Notes: generated by a model not told the origin, from the sequence alone. Counted from the first letter of the stretch, positions 1 through 29,735 are shown. The stretch is DNA of 64,000 nucleotides from Berberis thunbergii (GCA_003290165.1 QNQO01001843.1:62001-126000), one strand, 5' to 3'. Program-made: numbers and translations.

Positions 1-439
1 GGTGACATTGGATGTGGAAAGGATATGGATTGAGTGCCTTGTGCTTATATTGCATTGAGAAACTCCTAGAAACGAGTTAGTTGGGGCAGCTTTCAGATGT
101 TGAGTGTTTGATGTCTCATTGAGATGCATTACTTTTCTCTCACTAATCTTGCTTTAGTGAGAGTTGATCCTTATTGTATCATTCTGTTTTGACCATTTTT
201 GTAGCAGAAAACTGAGCTCGAGGACTAAAAAGCTAGGCAAAACGCAATGTATGGTCATAAATTCCTCAAAAGGTTTAGCTGAAAAATTTTCATGTAGGAG
301 AAACATAGTTTAGTCCCATGTTTGGTCCTTTACCACTCCCTATGGACATTTCCATGTCATTCAATCAGCTTTATACCAAAAATTTGCATCAGAACTACTG
401 TCCAACCAATGGTGTATTAGTTGGATTGTCAACTTTTGT

Positions 440-1090
440 AGGAGTGCTCCTTGTTTGGGATAACTGGGTGAGTTTGTTGAACTGTCCGGATTGTTGGAAC
501 TTGGAAGAAGTAGTTTTGAGCAATCAAGAGGATAACTTGCTTTGAAGGCTTTCCAATGTGCTCATTATTTTCCTAATTGCCATGGATCAGTTACCTCTAA
601 ACTCTCATGTGGAATATCTTTTGAAGCTGGTTTGGAAGAAAGGGTTCCACCTAGAGTTTCTTTCGTTATGTGGATAATGGTATGATATAAGATTCCAGCT
701 AAGGCTCTTGTGTGTAAGTTGTTTGATTTGCTTTCTGAAACTCATCTTCTGCATTGTGATTGGGTGAGTGTGGTTTGGGGGCATATAGTGAGTTTATTTG
801 GTATTTGTGATATGCCGAAGTCTTGGAACACTTCTAATCATCTTACCCCTAAAGGAAAAATTTATAGAAATTGGCATCCTTTGCGGTATGTTGGGTGGTT
901 TGGATGGAACATTAACATAATCTTCTCGGACAGGGTTTCAAACTAGGAGGAAGTGATAATAGAAATGTTGATTTTGCTTTGGAGTTGGGTGTCAAATCAT
1001 CCTTCTTTTAAAGGTTTATTTTTCGATTCGTTGTATACTAATTGGTTTATGTTTGTTGTGGGACCTTAATGCTTTCAAGGTTGCCTAGCA
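440..1090 (+). mobile_element. LINE relic (RT zinc-binding region)
   Basis: Broken reading frames resemble the C-terminal zinc-binding region (zf-RVT) that follows reverse transcriptase in plant L1-like LINEs. The visible pattern around 640-830 is a PPRVSF-like stretch, then a LLHCDW motif and a VVWGHIVSLFGI motif. Stops and frame changes show that it is dead. No RT core is visible in the window. Its right side runs into the target site of the Mutator-like element at 1100. Bases 1-439 hold nothing I can name. The LINE assignment rests on motif resemblance only. Confidence 0.55.
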
Positions 1091-1099
1091 TTGTATTAC

Positions 1100-2285
1100 C
1101 AGAAAATGACCTTGAAGGCCTACTTTTCTACAAACTAAATCATTTAGGTACCATAGTTAGAGTGATGACTATTTGGTACTACATTTTTGCTCTTGTGACC
1201 ATTAAGGCCTAATTTCTTAACCTTGGTTAATGAATAAAATAAAAATGCAATCTTACCCATGGCATTCCATAACATGATAAACCCAAATCTTGAGACAAAA
1301 CTCACTAATCACTATAAAACTTTAACTCATATCTCGAAGAATATCCATGATGTGCCACTATCTTCTTCTCCAATCTCCCTTTCCCTTCTTCCAAATCAAA
1401 CTAGCTGCACCATTTTTATAAACAACTCTATTCCCCTTCTACCTTGTTCATACAGTAGTAAACACCATTAATACAATATTGTCCATGGTGGAGATGAAAA
1501 TCCGACACATCTCCTGCTATGAGCAGATCTCAATACCCCGCTTTCACCATTTGGATGGTTGAAATTTTTATTAACCGGAGTTGTTTGGTCATTAGTGTGG
1601 TTATCGACACTAATCTAAGACCCAATGGCTTCCTACTAAATCTGTTCATGATTTGAACTTTGGTTTATTTATTGCCTTCTGTTTTATACAAGATTTTGAT
1701 CTTATTACAACATCAAATTAATTTATTTCGCAAATTAAGAATTGAATAAACTTTATTTTGTAAATTTAGCATTTTTTGCAAGATAAATTATGTGAATGGT
1801 TGTTCTTCACAATTCACAATCCTAGTTGTTTGATTTTGGCTTTTGAATGTTTGGGATTCATTGGGCTGAATCTATTGACCAACTAAAACAATCTTTGCTT
1901 TCATTTAATCACCAAAATCTATTCAATTATTATTTTTCGTGCAAGGAACAAAATTTATAAAACAGAACCACAATGGTTATCAACAAACTGATCAATGAAA
2001 GTTACAAGGGGGTGGGTTGGGGAAGAAGATAGTATGTACATCATGGATATTCTTTGAGATATGTGTAAAAGGCTGGGTTGTGTTTATAATGAGTTTTGTC
2101 TCGAAATTTGTGTTTTTCATGTCATGGGTAAGATCGTATTCTTACTTTATTGATTAACTAAGGTTAAGAAATTAGGCCTTAATGGTCATAAGAGCGAAAA
2201 AGTAGGTACCAAATTGCTATTATTCTAACTATGGTACCTAAATGGTCTGCATTGTAGAAAAGTAGGCCTTCAAGGTCATTTTCTG
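1100..2285. mobile_element. Non-autonomous Mutator-like element (MULE)
   Basis: The element is bounded by CAGAAAATGACC at the left and its reverse complement at the right. It is flanked by a perfect 9-bp target-site duplication TTGTATTAC at 1091-1099 and 2286-2294. The terminal inverted repeats are long: 1100 to about 1375 pairs with 2285 down to about 2010, with scattered mismatches and small gaps. Long TIRs and a 9-bp duplication are typical of Mutator-like elements. The roughly 630-bp interior has no transposase, so the element depends on another copy. It lies upstream of the first visible SERINC exon, in the same intron. Confidence 0.88.
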
Positions 2286-2753
2286 TTGTATTACTAAATT
2301 TTACCTTTTCTAAGGAAAAAAACCCCCCCTCTGTCTCCAATAAAGGATTTCAGTTTAGACTCTGTGGAAGGGAAACCAAGCCATTTTAGCGACAGAAAAG
2401 CAATTATGCACAGAAACGAAATCCATGGAAATGGGTTTCAATTCCCATGTTTGCCCTAGGCCCTTCTTTATGATATTTCTTATTTATTTGTTATTTACTA
2501 TCAACCTATCATTTATTTACTTTTGTGAAGTTCAAGTTTTAAAATTTCTATAAGAAAGCTAATATATTAGCAGAGCATTTTCCCCCTTCATGCTACAGAT
2601 TTTACAAGTTTACTGAAAATTTAGGAAGTTGTATCTTTAAAATTTTGTTCAGTCTTAGGATTTCACTTTGTATTTGGTACTTTGTATTTGGTTTCTTGAC
2701 ATCTTATATCTTATTGAAGTGAATGTTGATCTGTTCTTTTTCTATATATGCAG

Positions 2754-4532
2754 AGTCAATATCAAAATTTGGTTCAGGATTGTTTCTTCTAGTTCAAGTT
2801 GTTCTACTTTTGGATTTTGTTCATGAATGGAATGACAGATGGGTTAAAAAGGATGAGCAGTTTTGGTATGTGGTGACTTCTTTTTCCAGTGTTGTGGATT
2901 TTTAATCTCAATCTGTCCATCGCTTATTTTGGCAACATGATTAAATTATCCAAGATTCAACATTCATTTATGCTTTTGCTGTGATAACAGGTACATCGCT
3001 TTGTTTGTAGTTTCGCTCGCTTGTTACATTGGAGCATTTTCCTTCTCGGGGCTGCTTTTCCATTTTTTCACCCCATCTGGGCATGATTGTGGACTCAATA
3101 CCTTCTTTATTGTCTCGACTCTGATATTTGCATTTGTTTTTGCGATTGTTGCGCTGCATCCAGCGGTAAGTGGCTATCTTGTATTGTTACATACTTGTAT
3201 ATACAATCAGCTTGCGTGTGATTACGGCATTCCCCATCAGTTTATCTGGTAATCAAACTTTGAATGCATATTGTGAGAATTCGAGTCTATACCTCTAGCA
3301 CATGTATTCTGGCCCCTTGCATTCATAGACGTTGGCATCTGTGTGGCATGGACTCGTGCATGCAAAGATAAGTTGAAATGCCTATACTGTAAGCTACATG
3401 TTTGCCTTGAATTGGGTCTAAATGCTACATTGTTCTTTTTTCTTTTTAAATATGTTGGTGCTTGCTCATTGATTTCATTTAAAAGGGAAAAAAGTACAAA
3501 ATATTTTTCTCACCATCAGATGCTCTCTCTAATCTCTACATACAAAAACACCCTGCTATTCTATAATAGCTAAATCTATATAATATTTCCAAATTTGATA
3601 TAATTATTAAAATATTAATTGTAAAAACGAATTTGTAGTTAAGAAGTAACATTTTCAGTCTCTTCATAATAAAAATTAAAACTCTTTTTTTCTCCACCTC
3701 ATGTACTCTCTTGTATGCATATCAGAGAGCACAGTTGGTAGAGTTTCAATGTGTTTGAAGTTTGAGGTTTTATAGCAGTCCTATTAGTGCTCATTTCTCA
3801 AAATCAGTTGGCTGATAATCTGAGCTTGCTATCATGTAGTCAAGTTTGCATGTTTCCTATGGTATTATCTTCGCTTAATGTCATTTTTTGTGGTAACTTT
3901 TATCAACATGAACAGGTCAATGGAAGTCTTTTACCGGCTTCAATTGTATCTTTCTACTGTACATATCTTTGCTACAGTGGACTGTCCAGTGAGCCAAGGG
4001 ATTATGAATGTAATGGCCTTCACAATCATTCAAAAGCAGTATCTACAGGCTCACTTACGTTAGGGTTACTTACCACAGTGCTCTCAGTGGTCTATTCTGC
4101 TGTTCGGGCTGGTTCTTCTACGACTTTGCTCTCTCCACCAACTTCACCTCGTGCAGGTCTGTATTTTCATTGATTGCTTATGCATTGCATGTGAGAATTG
4201 ATAATTGGTTCTTACATTCTGTTTTCCTTGATGAAGGTGCGGATAAGCCACTGCTTCCATTTAACAAGATGGATGGCTTGGAGGACAAGAAGGATGAGAA
4301 AATAAAGGCAGTTACATATTCGTATGCATTTTTCCATGTCATATTTTCTCTCGCTAGCATGTATTCGGCAATGCTCTTGACAGGGTGGTCAACGTCAGTT
4401 GGGGAGAGTGGAAAGCTGGTTGATGTGGGATGGCCATCGGTGTGGGTTCGGATAGTGACAGGATGGGCAACTTCTGCTCTCTACCTTTGGTCTCTGATTG
4501 CTCCCCTTCTGTTCCCAGAAAGGGAATTCTGA
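2754..4532 (+). CDS. SERINC/TMS-family membrane protein, 3' exons (partial)
   Basis: Four exons, 2754-2865, 2991-3165, 3916-4156 and 4237-4532 (TGA stop), each with GT/AG borders. They join in frame to 273 residues plus one split codon. They encode the C-terminal two thirds of a serine incorporator (SERINC/TDE1/TMS) protein, a multi-pass membrane family linked to serine-lipid and membrane organisation. Visible hallmarks are FLLVQVVLLLDFVHEWND, the TPSGHDCGLNTFF motif, SEPRDYECNGLHNHSKAV, and the conserved C-terminus from LLTGWSTSVGESGKLVDVGW to a final REF. About seven hydrophobic segments are present. The ATG at 2723 is in the intron before the acceptor at 2752-2753 and is not the start; the N-terminal exons must lie left of the window. 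Intron 3166-3915 holds nothing notable. Confidence 0.93.
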
Positions 4533-5014
4533 TGGACACAACCCCGAACCCTCGCTGCTAGGTTGAGTGTCTTATATGCCCTTGCATTTGTTTGCAAGCG
4601 TACTTATGGGAATATAGATTTTCCCATCCAAGCTGGATGTTTAGGTGTGTATGTATGATGGTTTCCGAGTGCAGTAGTATGACTTTTGAAGAATTGATAG
4701 TGTCAGATGTGAAGAGCTGTGTAAACATAACTACGCACATATTGTATCCATGTCAATACCGTAGATTGAATGAAAAAATGCGATGTATAGCAGTGGTTTC
4801 TTTGGTGTTGTGGTTTAATTTTCTAGTGTTGATGGTGATGGTAGTAGACAAATGAAGATGTGCCAATCAAAGGCTTAGTTTATGCCGTTATGGTAATGTC
4901 AGGGTTTACTAGCATACTGTAGGTGGTCAAAGCCAAGTCCTTACTGAGTGCAGAAAATTTAGTTTGTAAGCATTTTTTAATGTGTCAATTTGGTAAAATC
5001 TGAAACACACGGGT
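4533..5014 (+). other. SERINC 3' UTR and flank
   Basis: This follows the SERINC stop codon. The first 300 bp or so are probably transcribed 3' UTR, but no polyadenylation signal is clear enough to fix an end. I see no other gene. Confidence 0.4.
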
Positions 5015-5086
5015 AAGTTTAAATGAGAACTGGCTGTACCAAAATTTTTCAAGTTTAAATGAGAACTGGTTGTACCAAAATTTCTT
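5015..5086. repeat. 36-bp tandem duplication
   Basis: Two adjacent 36-bp units (5015-5050 and 5051-5086) beginning AAGTTTAAATGAGAACTGG differ at only a few positions. A simple recent duplication downstream of SERINC. Confidence 0.85.
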
Positions 5087-5136
5087 AATGGTGTAGAATG
5101 TGATAAGGGGAATTCAAAATGTCGAGGAAATGAGCT

Positions 5137-5277
5137 AGGAAACCAGCGAGGGGAGTGACGTGGAGGGAGGGGAACCATTCACTCCCCTCGAAATGCGTGC
5201 AAGAAAATTCAATGCGCGCATCCCGAAAGGAGTAAAGGGTTCCCCTCCCTCCACCTCACTCCCCTCGCTGGTTTCCT
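5137..5277. repeat. Hairpin/foldback repeat with 40-bp arms
   Basis: The arm at 5137-5176 is the reverse complement of 5238-5277 with a single mismatch in 40 bp; the spacer is 61 bp. The arms are G-rich on one strand (AGGAAACCAGCGAGGGG). Related half-copies occur at about 29518-29600 and near 30905-30925, so this is a dispersed MITE-like family. No clear target-site duplication was found. Confidence 0.85.
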
Positions 5278-5656
5278 CGCCATGTAGCATTACTCATGTG
5301 AGAATAGGTGGTGATCTGGGTCCTGATGAGAAAACACTTGGATTATTTCTTGGAGAAGTGGGCTTGAATTCCTGGACAGAAACGCGAGGATTGGCTTTGG
5401 TTAAGTCCTGTTTTTGCACACAGCTGAAGTGCATTAAATTTGCGTGCTGCAATGGCTGCACCTAGTCCTCTCCTCTCCCACAGATGTCCAAATCTAATCA
5501 AATACAGATGTCCAAAATTTGCGACTTTTGTTTATGCCGGTAGGGAGGAGGCACATGTTGTACTCAGGTAAGGTAGTATTAGGGTTGGGCATTTTAGACC
5601 GAATAACCGGACCAAACCGATCAGACCGGTCTGGGCTGGTTCTTTAATAATATTTT

Positions 5657-7130
5657 TAGGGATGGCAACGGGGCGGATTTGAGCAAATCCATCCCCGATC
5701 CGTCAGTAATAACCGATCCCCGACCCGCCCCGCCAATTCATTTAAAATTTTAATCTAAATCGATAACCGACCCGTGCGGATGGGCGGATATCCGCCGCTG
5801 TTCTTCGCTCCTCACGAGATTCCTCCTGCCCCAACCTGGTTCTGAACCTGCAAAAGAGAGATAGGATGAAGAAAGAATGAGATAACACAAAGAAAACGAA
5901 GGAGGATGCGAAACAGGGAGCCTCTGTCGCGAGCTCTGTCTCGCGTGGTGGCGGTGGTGGTCGCGTGGTCTGTTTGCGACGGTGGTCGTGAGAGAGGGAG
6001 GCAGGAAGGAGGTCGAGACGAAGAGAAGCCGAGAGAAGAGGAGAAAGATCTGTGGCGAGGCGGAACAGAGTCGCGGTGGTTGCGGCTCTATTTCGCGGCT
6101 GATGGCGTGTTCTTTCGTGGTCTGGTGGCGAGGTTGGAGCAGAGAGAGAGAAGTGCAGGAGGTAGAGACCGTGGAGAATAGAGGAAAACAGGAAGGAGGG
6201 AGGCTGCGAGGGAGGAAAACAGGGACTGTGTGCGCGGTGGTGGTGGTGTTCGTTGCGAGGAATGAACAACAGGGACAGATGGAAGGTGGTGTCTGGTGGA
6301 GATGGCGGTTGTGGTTGTCGAGGAGGGAAGAAAGGGGGACAGATGCGAGGTGACGTGAGAGTAGAAAGAAGAGAGTATTGGTGAGATGAGGTGGTGATGG
6401 TGATGATTGCGGGATGATCACCCTGCCGGTTTTCCTATCGAGCGAGGATTGCCGGTAGGGAAAATTAGTGTGGTGGCTGGAAAAGAGAAGAGGGGAGAAA
6501 AAAACGTAGAAAAATAGAGGAAAAAGATAAGGGATGTGGAAGAAGAGAAAATAAGAGATGAACTCCTTTCTCTAAGATGGAGAAGCTAAATAGGGTTCTC
6601 ATATTATATTGGGCTTGGGTTTTTAGGTTAGCATTTTTTTGGTTTGGGCTTAGGTTAAATTAGGTGGACCTAGGTTTATTAGGGTTAGGTTTAGATATGT
6701 GTCTTTTTGTTTTGTACCATCACTAGAATCGACCAATTGTCATTCATTAAATTGTCGCCTTAATATCATTTCATCGTTAACGCTCAAATTCCTGCCAAGA
6801 CATGAAAACGAAATAATTATTATAAATTATACTAATCGAAACACTAACATATATAAATTAAAGGATATATTATGTAATAATTACGTGAATATCAGGCGGG
6901 CGTGTGTGAGGGAGGAAATGAGGAAAATGGGAAAGGGTTAAGGGTGCGTTTAATCCTTTTATAAAGGGGAAGGGTATTATTGTAATTTTACATAATAAAC
7001 GGATATTCACGTAACGGATGTTTTTTGAATATCCGTATCCGCCCCAAAATCCGTTTAGGCATATCCAAACCGCCCCAAACGGATTGGGTGGGGCGGATAT
7101 CCGTGAAAATCCGCCCCACTGCCATCCCTA
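5657..7130. mobile_element. Non-autonomous hAT element (inner element)
   Basis: The ends are TAGGGATGGCA at 5657 and TGCCATCCCTA ending at 7130. They are flanked by a perfect 8-bp duplication AATATTTT (5649-5656 and 7131-7138). The terminal 100 bp on each side are rich in GGGGCGGAT/ATCCGCCCC. The interior is largely an LTR-derived segment (about 5838-6894). The G-rich, low-complexity reading frames inside are not genes. Confidence 0.9.
5838..6894 (+). mobile_element. LTR fragment inside the inner hAT element
   Basis: This segment matches the right-hand part of the solo LTR at 31877-33844. Shared landmarks are a GGATGATCAC...CTATCGAGCGAGGATTG-like block (about 6410-6450 versus 33400-33440), the AAATTAGGTGGACCTA block, and the last 150 bp ending ACGTGAATATCA. 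The 3' LTR end (CA at 6893-6894) is present, but the 5' LTR end is missing. GGCGG follows it and also occurs at 5783-5787, but this region is full of GGCGG, so I do not treat that as a proven target-site duplication. Confidence 0.75.
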
Positions 7131-7485
7131 AATATTTTACTGTTCGGTCCTAAAAACTTTGATTGTAATTCTTAAAATCACCGGTTAACCGGCCTCGCCC
7201 GGATTCTTTTTGCTTTGAGAGTTCACATGGGGTGGGGAAAGAGAACTGCACTATGTACTCTCAGGAGTAATTTGCACTCAATCCCTACTTATCTAGGGCT
7301 TAGCTCACCCTCAACTACGAAACACTTCTCCCACATCAAATCACAAATCACTTCTCTCTCTCTCTTTCTTACGCAGCAGTTGTTACATCTTTCAAACATT
7401 TACTTAATAGTTTAAAGGCCGACTTAAATTAAAATATAAATAAAAAAATGTATTATGGACCGAGACTTAAATTGAAAATACCCAA

Positions 7486-7738
7486 CACTCTGCACGGAGA
7501 GATAGGGAGGCAGAGAAGAGATGGCGAAGAAGCTTTGCTTCACTTCCCACTTTGCCTTTCGCCACTCCCGAAACTCCTCTCCAATCCCTCTCTCGAAACT
7601 CTTATTCACTTCAGCACTCTGCACGGAGAGATATAGAGGCAGAGATGGCGAAGAAGCTCTGCTTCACTTCCCACTTTGCCCTCCGCCACTCCCGAAATTC
7701 CCCTCCAATCCCTCTCTCGAAACTCTTCATCACTTCAT
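7486..7738 (+). repeat. Tandem duplication of a short-ORF segment
   Basis: Unit 1 (7486-7614) and unit 2 (from 7615) are close copies of about 125-129 bp, differing by a 5-bp indel and substitutions. Each contains an ATG (7521 and 7645) starting the same MAKKLCFTSH-type peptide. It lies inside the outer hAT element. Confidence 0.85.
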
Positions 7739-7818
7739 ACTCCTCTACAACAACAGAGAAGCTCGACCAAGACCAAACTAAGAAGAATGAAGAAGAGCAT
7801 TTGAAGCGCCATGAATAG
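7645..7818 (+). pseudogene. Captured presequence-like ORF in hAT element
   Basis: From the second ATG the frame is open for 57 codons. The first 35 or so residues are basic, rich in Ser, Leu and Arg, and lack acidic residues, as in mitochondrial or plastid targeting presequences. A charged stretch (EKLDQDQTKKNEEE) and a stop follow. The first copy, from ATG 7521, starts with the same peptide but runs on in that frame into unit 2. I infer that the 5' end of a nuclear gene for an organelle protein was captured by the hAT element and then duplicated. I cannot name the parent gene, and expression is unknown. Confidence 0.45.
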
Positions 7819-8196
7819 GAAACCAAACTTCAACTCCTCCTTTAAAGGGGTCGTTCAGATTAAGCTAAAACCCTAATAAAAACCCTCATTTTCTCCAAAA
7901 TTTTAAGGACCGAGATCAGCCCAGCCTAGCCCGAAATTTCGGTTAATCAAGAGCTCGATTAATCGAGGTCACCTGGGCCGGGCTCGGTCCTTAAAAATTT
8001 GGGCATTAAAATATCAGGCTGGTCCTCGGTTTGGGCTAAACGGTCCGGTTAACCGGCCCTGCCCAGCCCTAGGTGGTATAGTTAGGCAGATTGACAGACT
8101 TGCTGGGACAAACGATGTGGGGGTGCGCGCACGCTAATATTCGGGTGCAAAAAATGCGACCTCACCTCGCGCTATAATTGGTCTTGAATTTCTAGC

Positions 8197-8256
8197 TTTC
8201 CCGCTTCAAAGTTTTTGGGAGGTTTGGTGTGTGTACTTCTTTTAGGCTTTTCCCGC
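8197..8256 (+). promoter_or_regulatory. Two E2F-type sites upstream of ASHR3-like gene
   Basis: TTTCCCGC occurs twice in direct orientation, at 8197-8204 and 8249-8256, 52 bp apart and about 150 and 95 bp before the start codon at 8349. It matches the consensus TTTSSCGC bound by E2F/DP factors, which drive S-phase transcription in plants. The motif match is seen in the sequence; binding and cell-cycle regulation are inferred. No TATA box stands out between 8080 and 8348. Confidence 0.55.
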
Positions 8257-8348
8257 TCAGGGAAGGCGTTATTTCGTTTCCTTTTACTTCTATCTCGTCT
8301 GATTTCAGATTCAATTTGAGAGGGGTTTGGGTTTGTTAGGGTTTGGAA

Positions 8349-27802
<19,454 letters not shown>

Positions 27803-28120
27803 TGCCAGTGGGGTCCCTTTCATCACTTTATATCTTGCGTCTTTGTTGATGCACTGATTGTAGTTTACCAGATTAAGGTGCAAGCCACATGATAATAGGT
27901 GCTTAGATGTCATTATCATGTTATAATTTGTTGGTTGTAACTAAGTTTCATTTTTATGTTGTAATGTTTGCAGCTGTTGAGGTTGCTTTTAAAACTTTAT
28001 TTATTCCTTATGATTATTGTAAATTCTGTATTGCTAGTGAAAATAATGTAACAGTGAAATGATAATTATGTGATGGGGGAGTTTTTATTCTTATTTTGAT
28101 GAATAAATATTGAGTTGGCT
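27803..28120 (+). other. 3' UTR region of ASHR3-like gene
   Basis: Follows the stop codon at 27800-27802. An AATAAA motif near 28101 could serve polyadenylation. The transcript end is inferred. Confidence 0.4.
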
Positions 28121-28979
28121 GGAATCTGGATCCACCTTAACATAAATCCTATTCTATTATCTTATTATATTTTGGAGATGAGTCGAACTGCCAGAATATG
28201 CAGCACAATAAGGCTTTGTTTGCTGCTAGAATATTTGGCACAATAGAGTGGCTGGTCAATCCTTTCTATATGCAAATTCTTCATTGTTGGTCCAATTAAT
28301 GCATAATTTGCAGAAATTAGAAGTATAAGGTAGATAAGAGATAGATAAAATAAGGTTTAGTTTGAATATGCTTATCAAAGTTTAACCTGAAGGCGTTAGA
28401 GATATTGATACCTCTGCAAAACTTCCTTATGAGATTACAATTGCACCAGAAAATCATAAATTACAATTAAGTCATTGGTTTACAGTGGTAAGTTTACATG
28501 TCAAATATACTAATTCCTTAGCTCTTCCCCGATAAAATTAGGGTTTTCTCAATACAAATGGCAGACTCCAACTTAAGTTAGTCAAATTTGGTTGACTAAA
28601 ATAAATAAAAGGTTCCCTTTTTAACCCCCATATTTTTCCTCCATTAAACCTTCCTCAACTGTTTTTCTTCTTCAACACTATCTAATCTCTCTTCTACCCC
28701 AACTCTCATCTTCTCCCTACTTATTTCCTCCATTAAACCTTCTTCATGTTTTTTCAAAAGCTCTCTCCATCTTTCTCAACTTTCAAATTCTCCCCACTTC
28801 ATTTCCTCCATTAAACCATTGCTCTCCCTCTTCCCCCAACTCTCCCTCAAAGACTTTGGTGGTCATGAAGCTTGTTTGACTAATTGAGGTGGGGACAATG
28901 TCTTCCCAAGTTCCTTAATAGCGTTTAGGGACAACCATGAATGAAAACCAAATTAAAGGTTGTCATCAATTCGTACATT

Positions 28980-29390
28980 TGGATCAAACTGCGATTTTCA
29001 ATGTTACATGGTTGGTGTGATCGTGAAATTGAAATTCATGTGGTTTGAGCTAACTGTGTGAACTGCATCTACTTAAAAAAAATTGCCCTGAAAAAACTTT
29101 TTGCTGCCACCCATGGTTGACTCAAAGCACGATTTTCACAGTCATGTTGTTGGCCTAATTGTGAATATGTAAATTTTACGCTTGACCTAATCGTGAAACT
29201 TGAATTCTCACAGTTTGAGCCAACCATGAGAACTAACAACAATTTTCGAGAATTTGTTCTCTAAAAATTAACTGCAGCCACATAGTTGGCTCAAATCATG
29301 ATTTTCGAGGTAATCCGGTTGCCATAATCGTGCAATGTTAATTCTCACAATTTGAGCCAACCATGTGAAATGGCTACAAATTTTAAAAAA
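28980..29390. repeat. Degenerate tandem repeat, three units
   Basis: Three consecutive units of about 130-170 bp start near 28980, 29112 and 29285. Each carries TGGNTCAAANCNNGATTTTC, then ATCGTGAAA/ATCGTGCAA-like and TTTGAGCCAACCATG-like blocks in the same order. The units are clearly related but diverged. The GGCTCAAA and TTTGAGCC boxes within each unit are inverted to each other. Confidence 0.7.
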
Positions 29391-29517
29391 GTTGTTCTTG
29401 GTTTGGGTAAGTTTGGAAGAGATAAAATTCAAACAAGTTCTCCTTATAAGGAATCAATTTGGTTAGAGTGTGAGAAGAGATGAGCAGCAGGAGGAATCAA
29501 TTTAATAGAAATGATGA

Positions 29518-29600
29518 CATGCATCCCGAGAGAGTGAACAGTCCCCCCTCCACCTCCCACCCCTCTCTGTTTTCCTCGCTCGTTTCCTGGCCACGTAGAA
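29518..29600. repeat. Half copy of the 5137-5277 hairpin family
   Basis: The GCATCCCGAGAG, CCCTCCACCTCCCACCCC and TTTCCTCGCTCGTTTCC blocks match the right half of the hairpin repeat at 5137-5277. No left arm is present. A small AGGAAACCAGCGAGGGA piece is at about 30913. Confidence 0.55.
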
Positions 29601-29689
29601 TCATTCAAAAACTATACTAGAAGAGACATCTAACACCTATAACGAAAATTTGGCTTGAGGAACAGTAGTCGTGTCCGTGTCCATCATCA

Positions 29690-29735
29690 TACATATATAT
29701 ACATACATATGTATATATATATATATTTTTTTTAA
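29690..29735. repeat. TA-rich microsatellite
   Basis: ATACATATATATACATACATATG followed by (TA)n and a T run. Confidence 0.85.

Larger units (their letters stand above)
5580..8071. mobile_element. Non-autonomous hAT element (outer element of a nest)
   Basis: The ends are TAGGGTTGGGCA at 5580 and TGCCCAGCCCTA ending at 8071, an inverted pair of hAT type. Flanking 8-bp duplications are GGTAGTAT (5572-5579) and GGTGGTAT (8072-8079), 7 of 8 identical. The subterminal regions are rich in AACCGG/CCGGTTAACC motifs. A second hAT element at 5657-7130 has inserted in its left side. Its own interior, 7139 to about 7900, carries a duplicated ORF-containing segment at 7486-7738. No transposase is present. 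It ends 277 bp before the ASHR3-like start codon and so forms the distal part of that promoter region. Confidence 0.85.

Noticed and set aside
2723..2753. ATG start for the SERINC coding frame
   Set aside because: These codons precede a good splice acceptor (2752-2753) and do not match the family; the alignment continues upstream in exons not in the window.
4170..4236. Extension of the last SERINC exon to the left from 4170
   Set aside because: The family alignment needs splicing from 4156 to 4237; the intervening codons are intron.
5742..6421. Long antisense frames of up to 223 codons, rich in Pro, Ser and Arg
   Set aside because: They lie in the G-rich LTR-derived interior of a hAT element, overlap in several frames and have low-complexity composition. 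No domain is recognisable.
8343..8348. Non-ATG (TTG) start for the ASHR3-like gene
   Set aside because: An ATG in good position at 8349 explains the protein.
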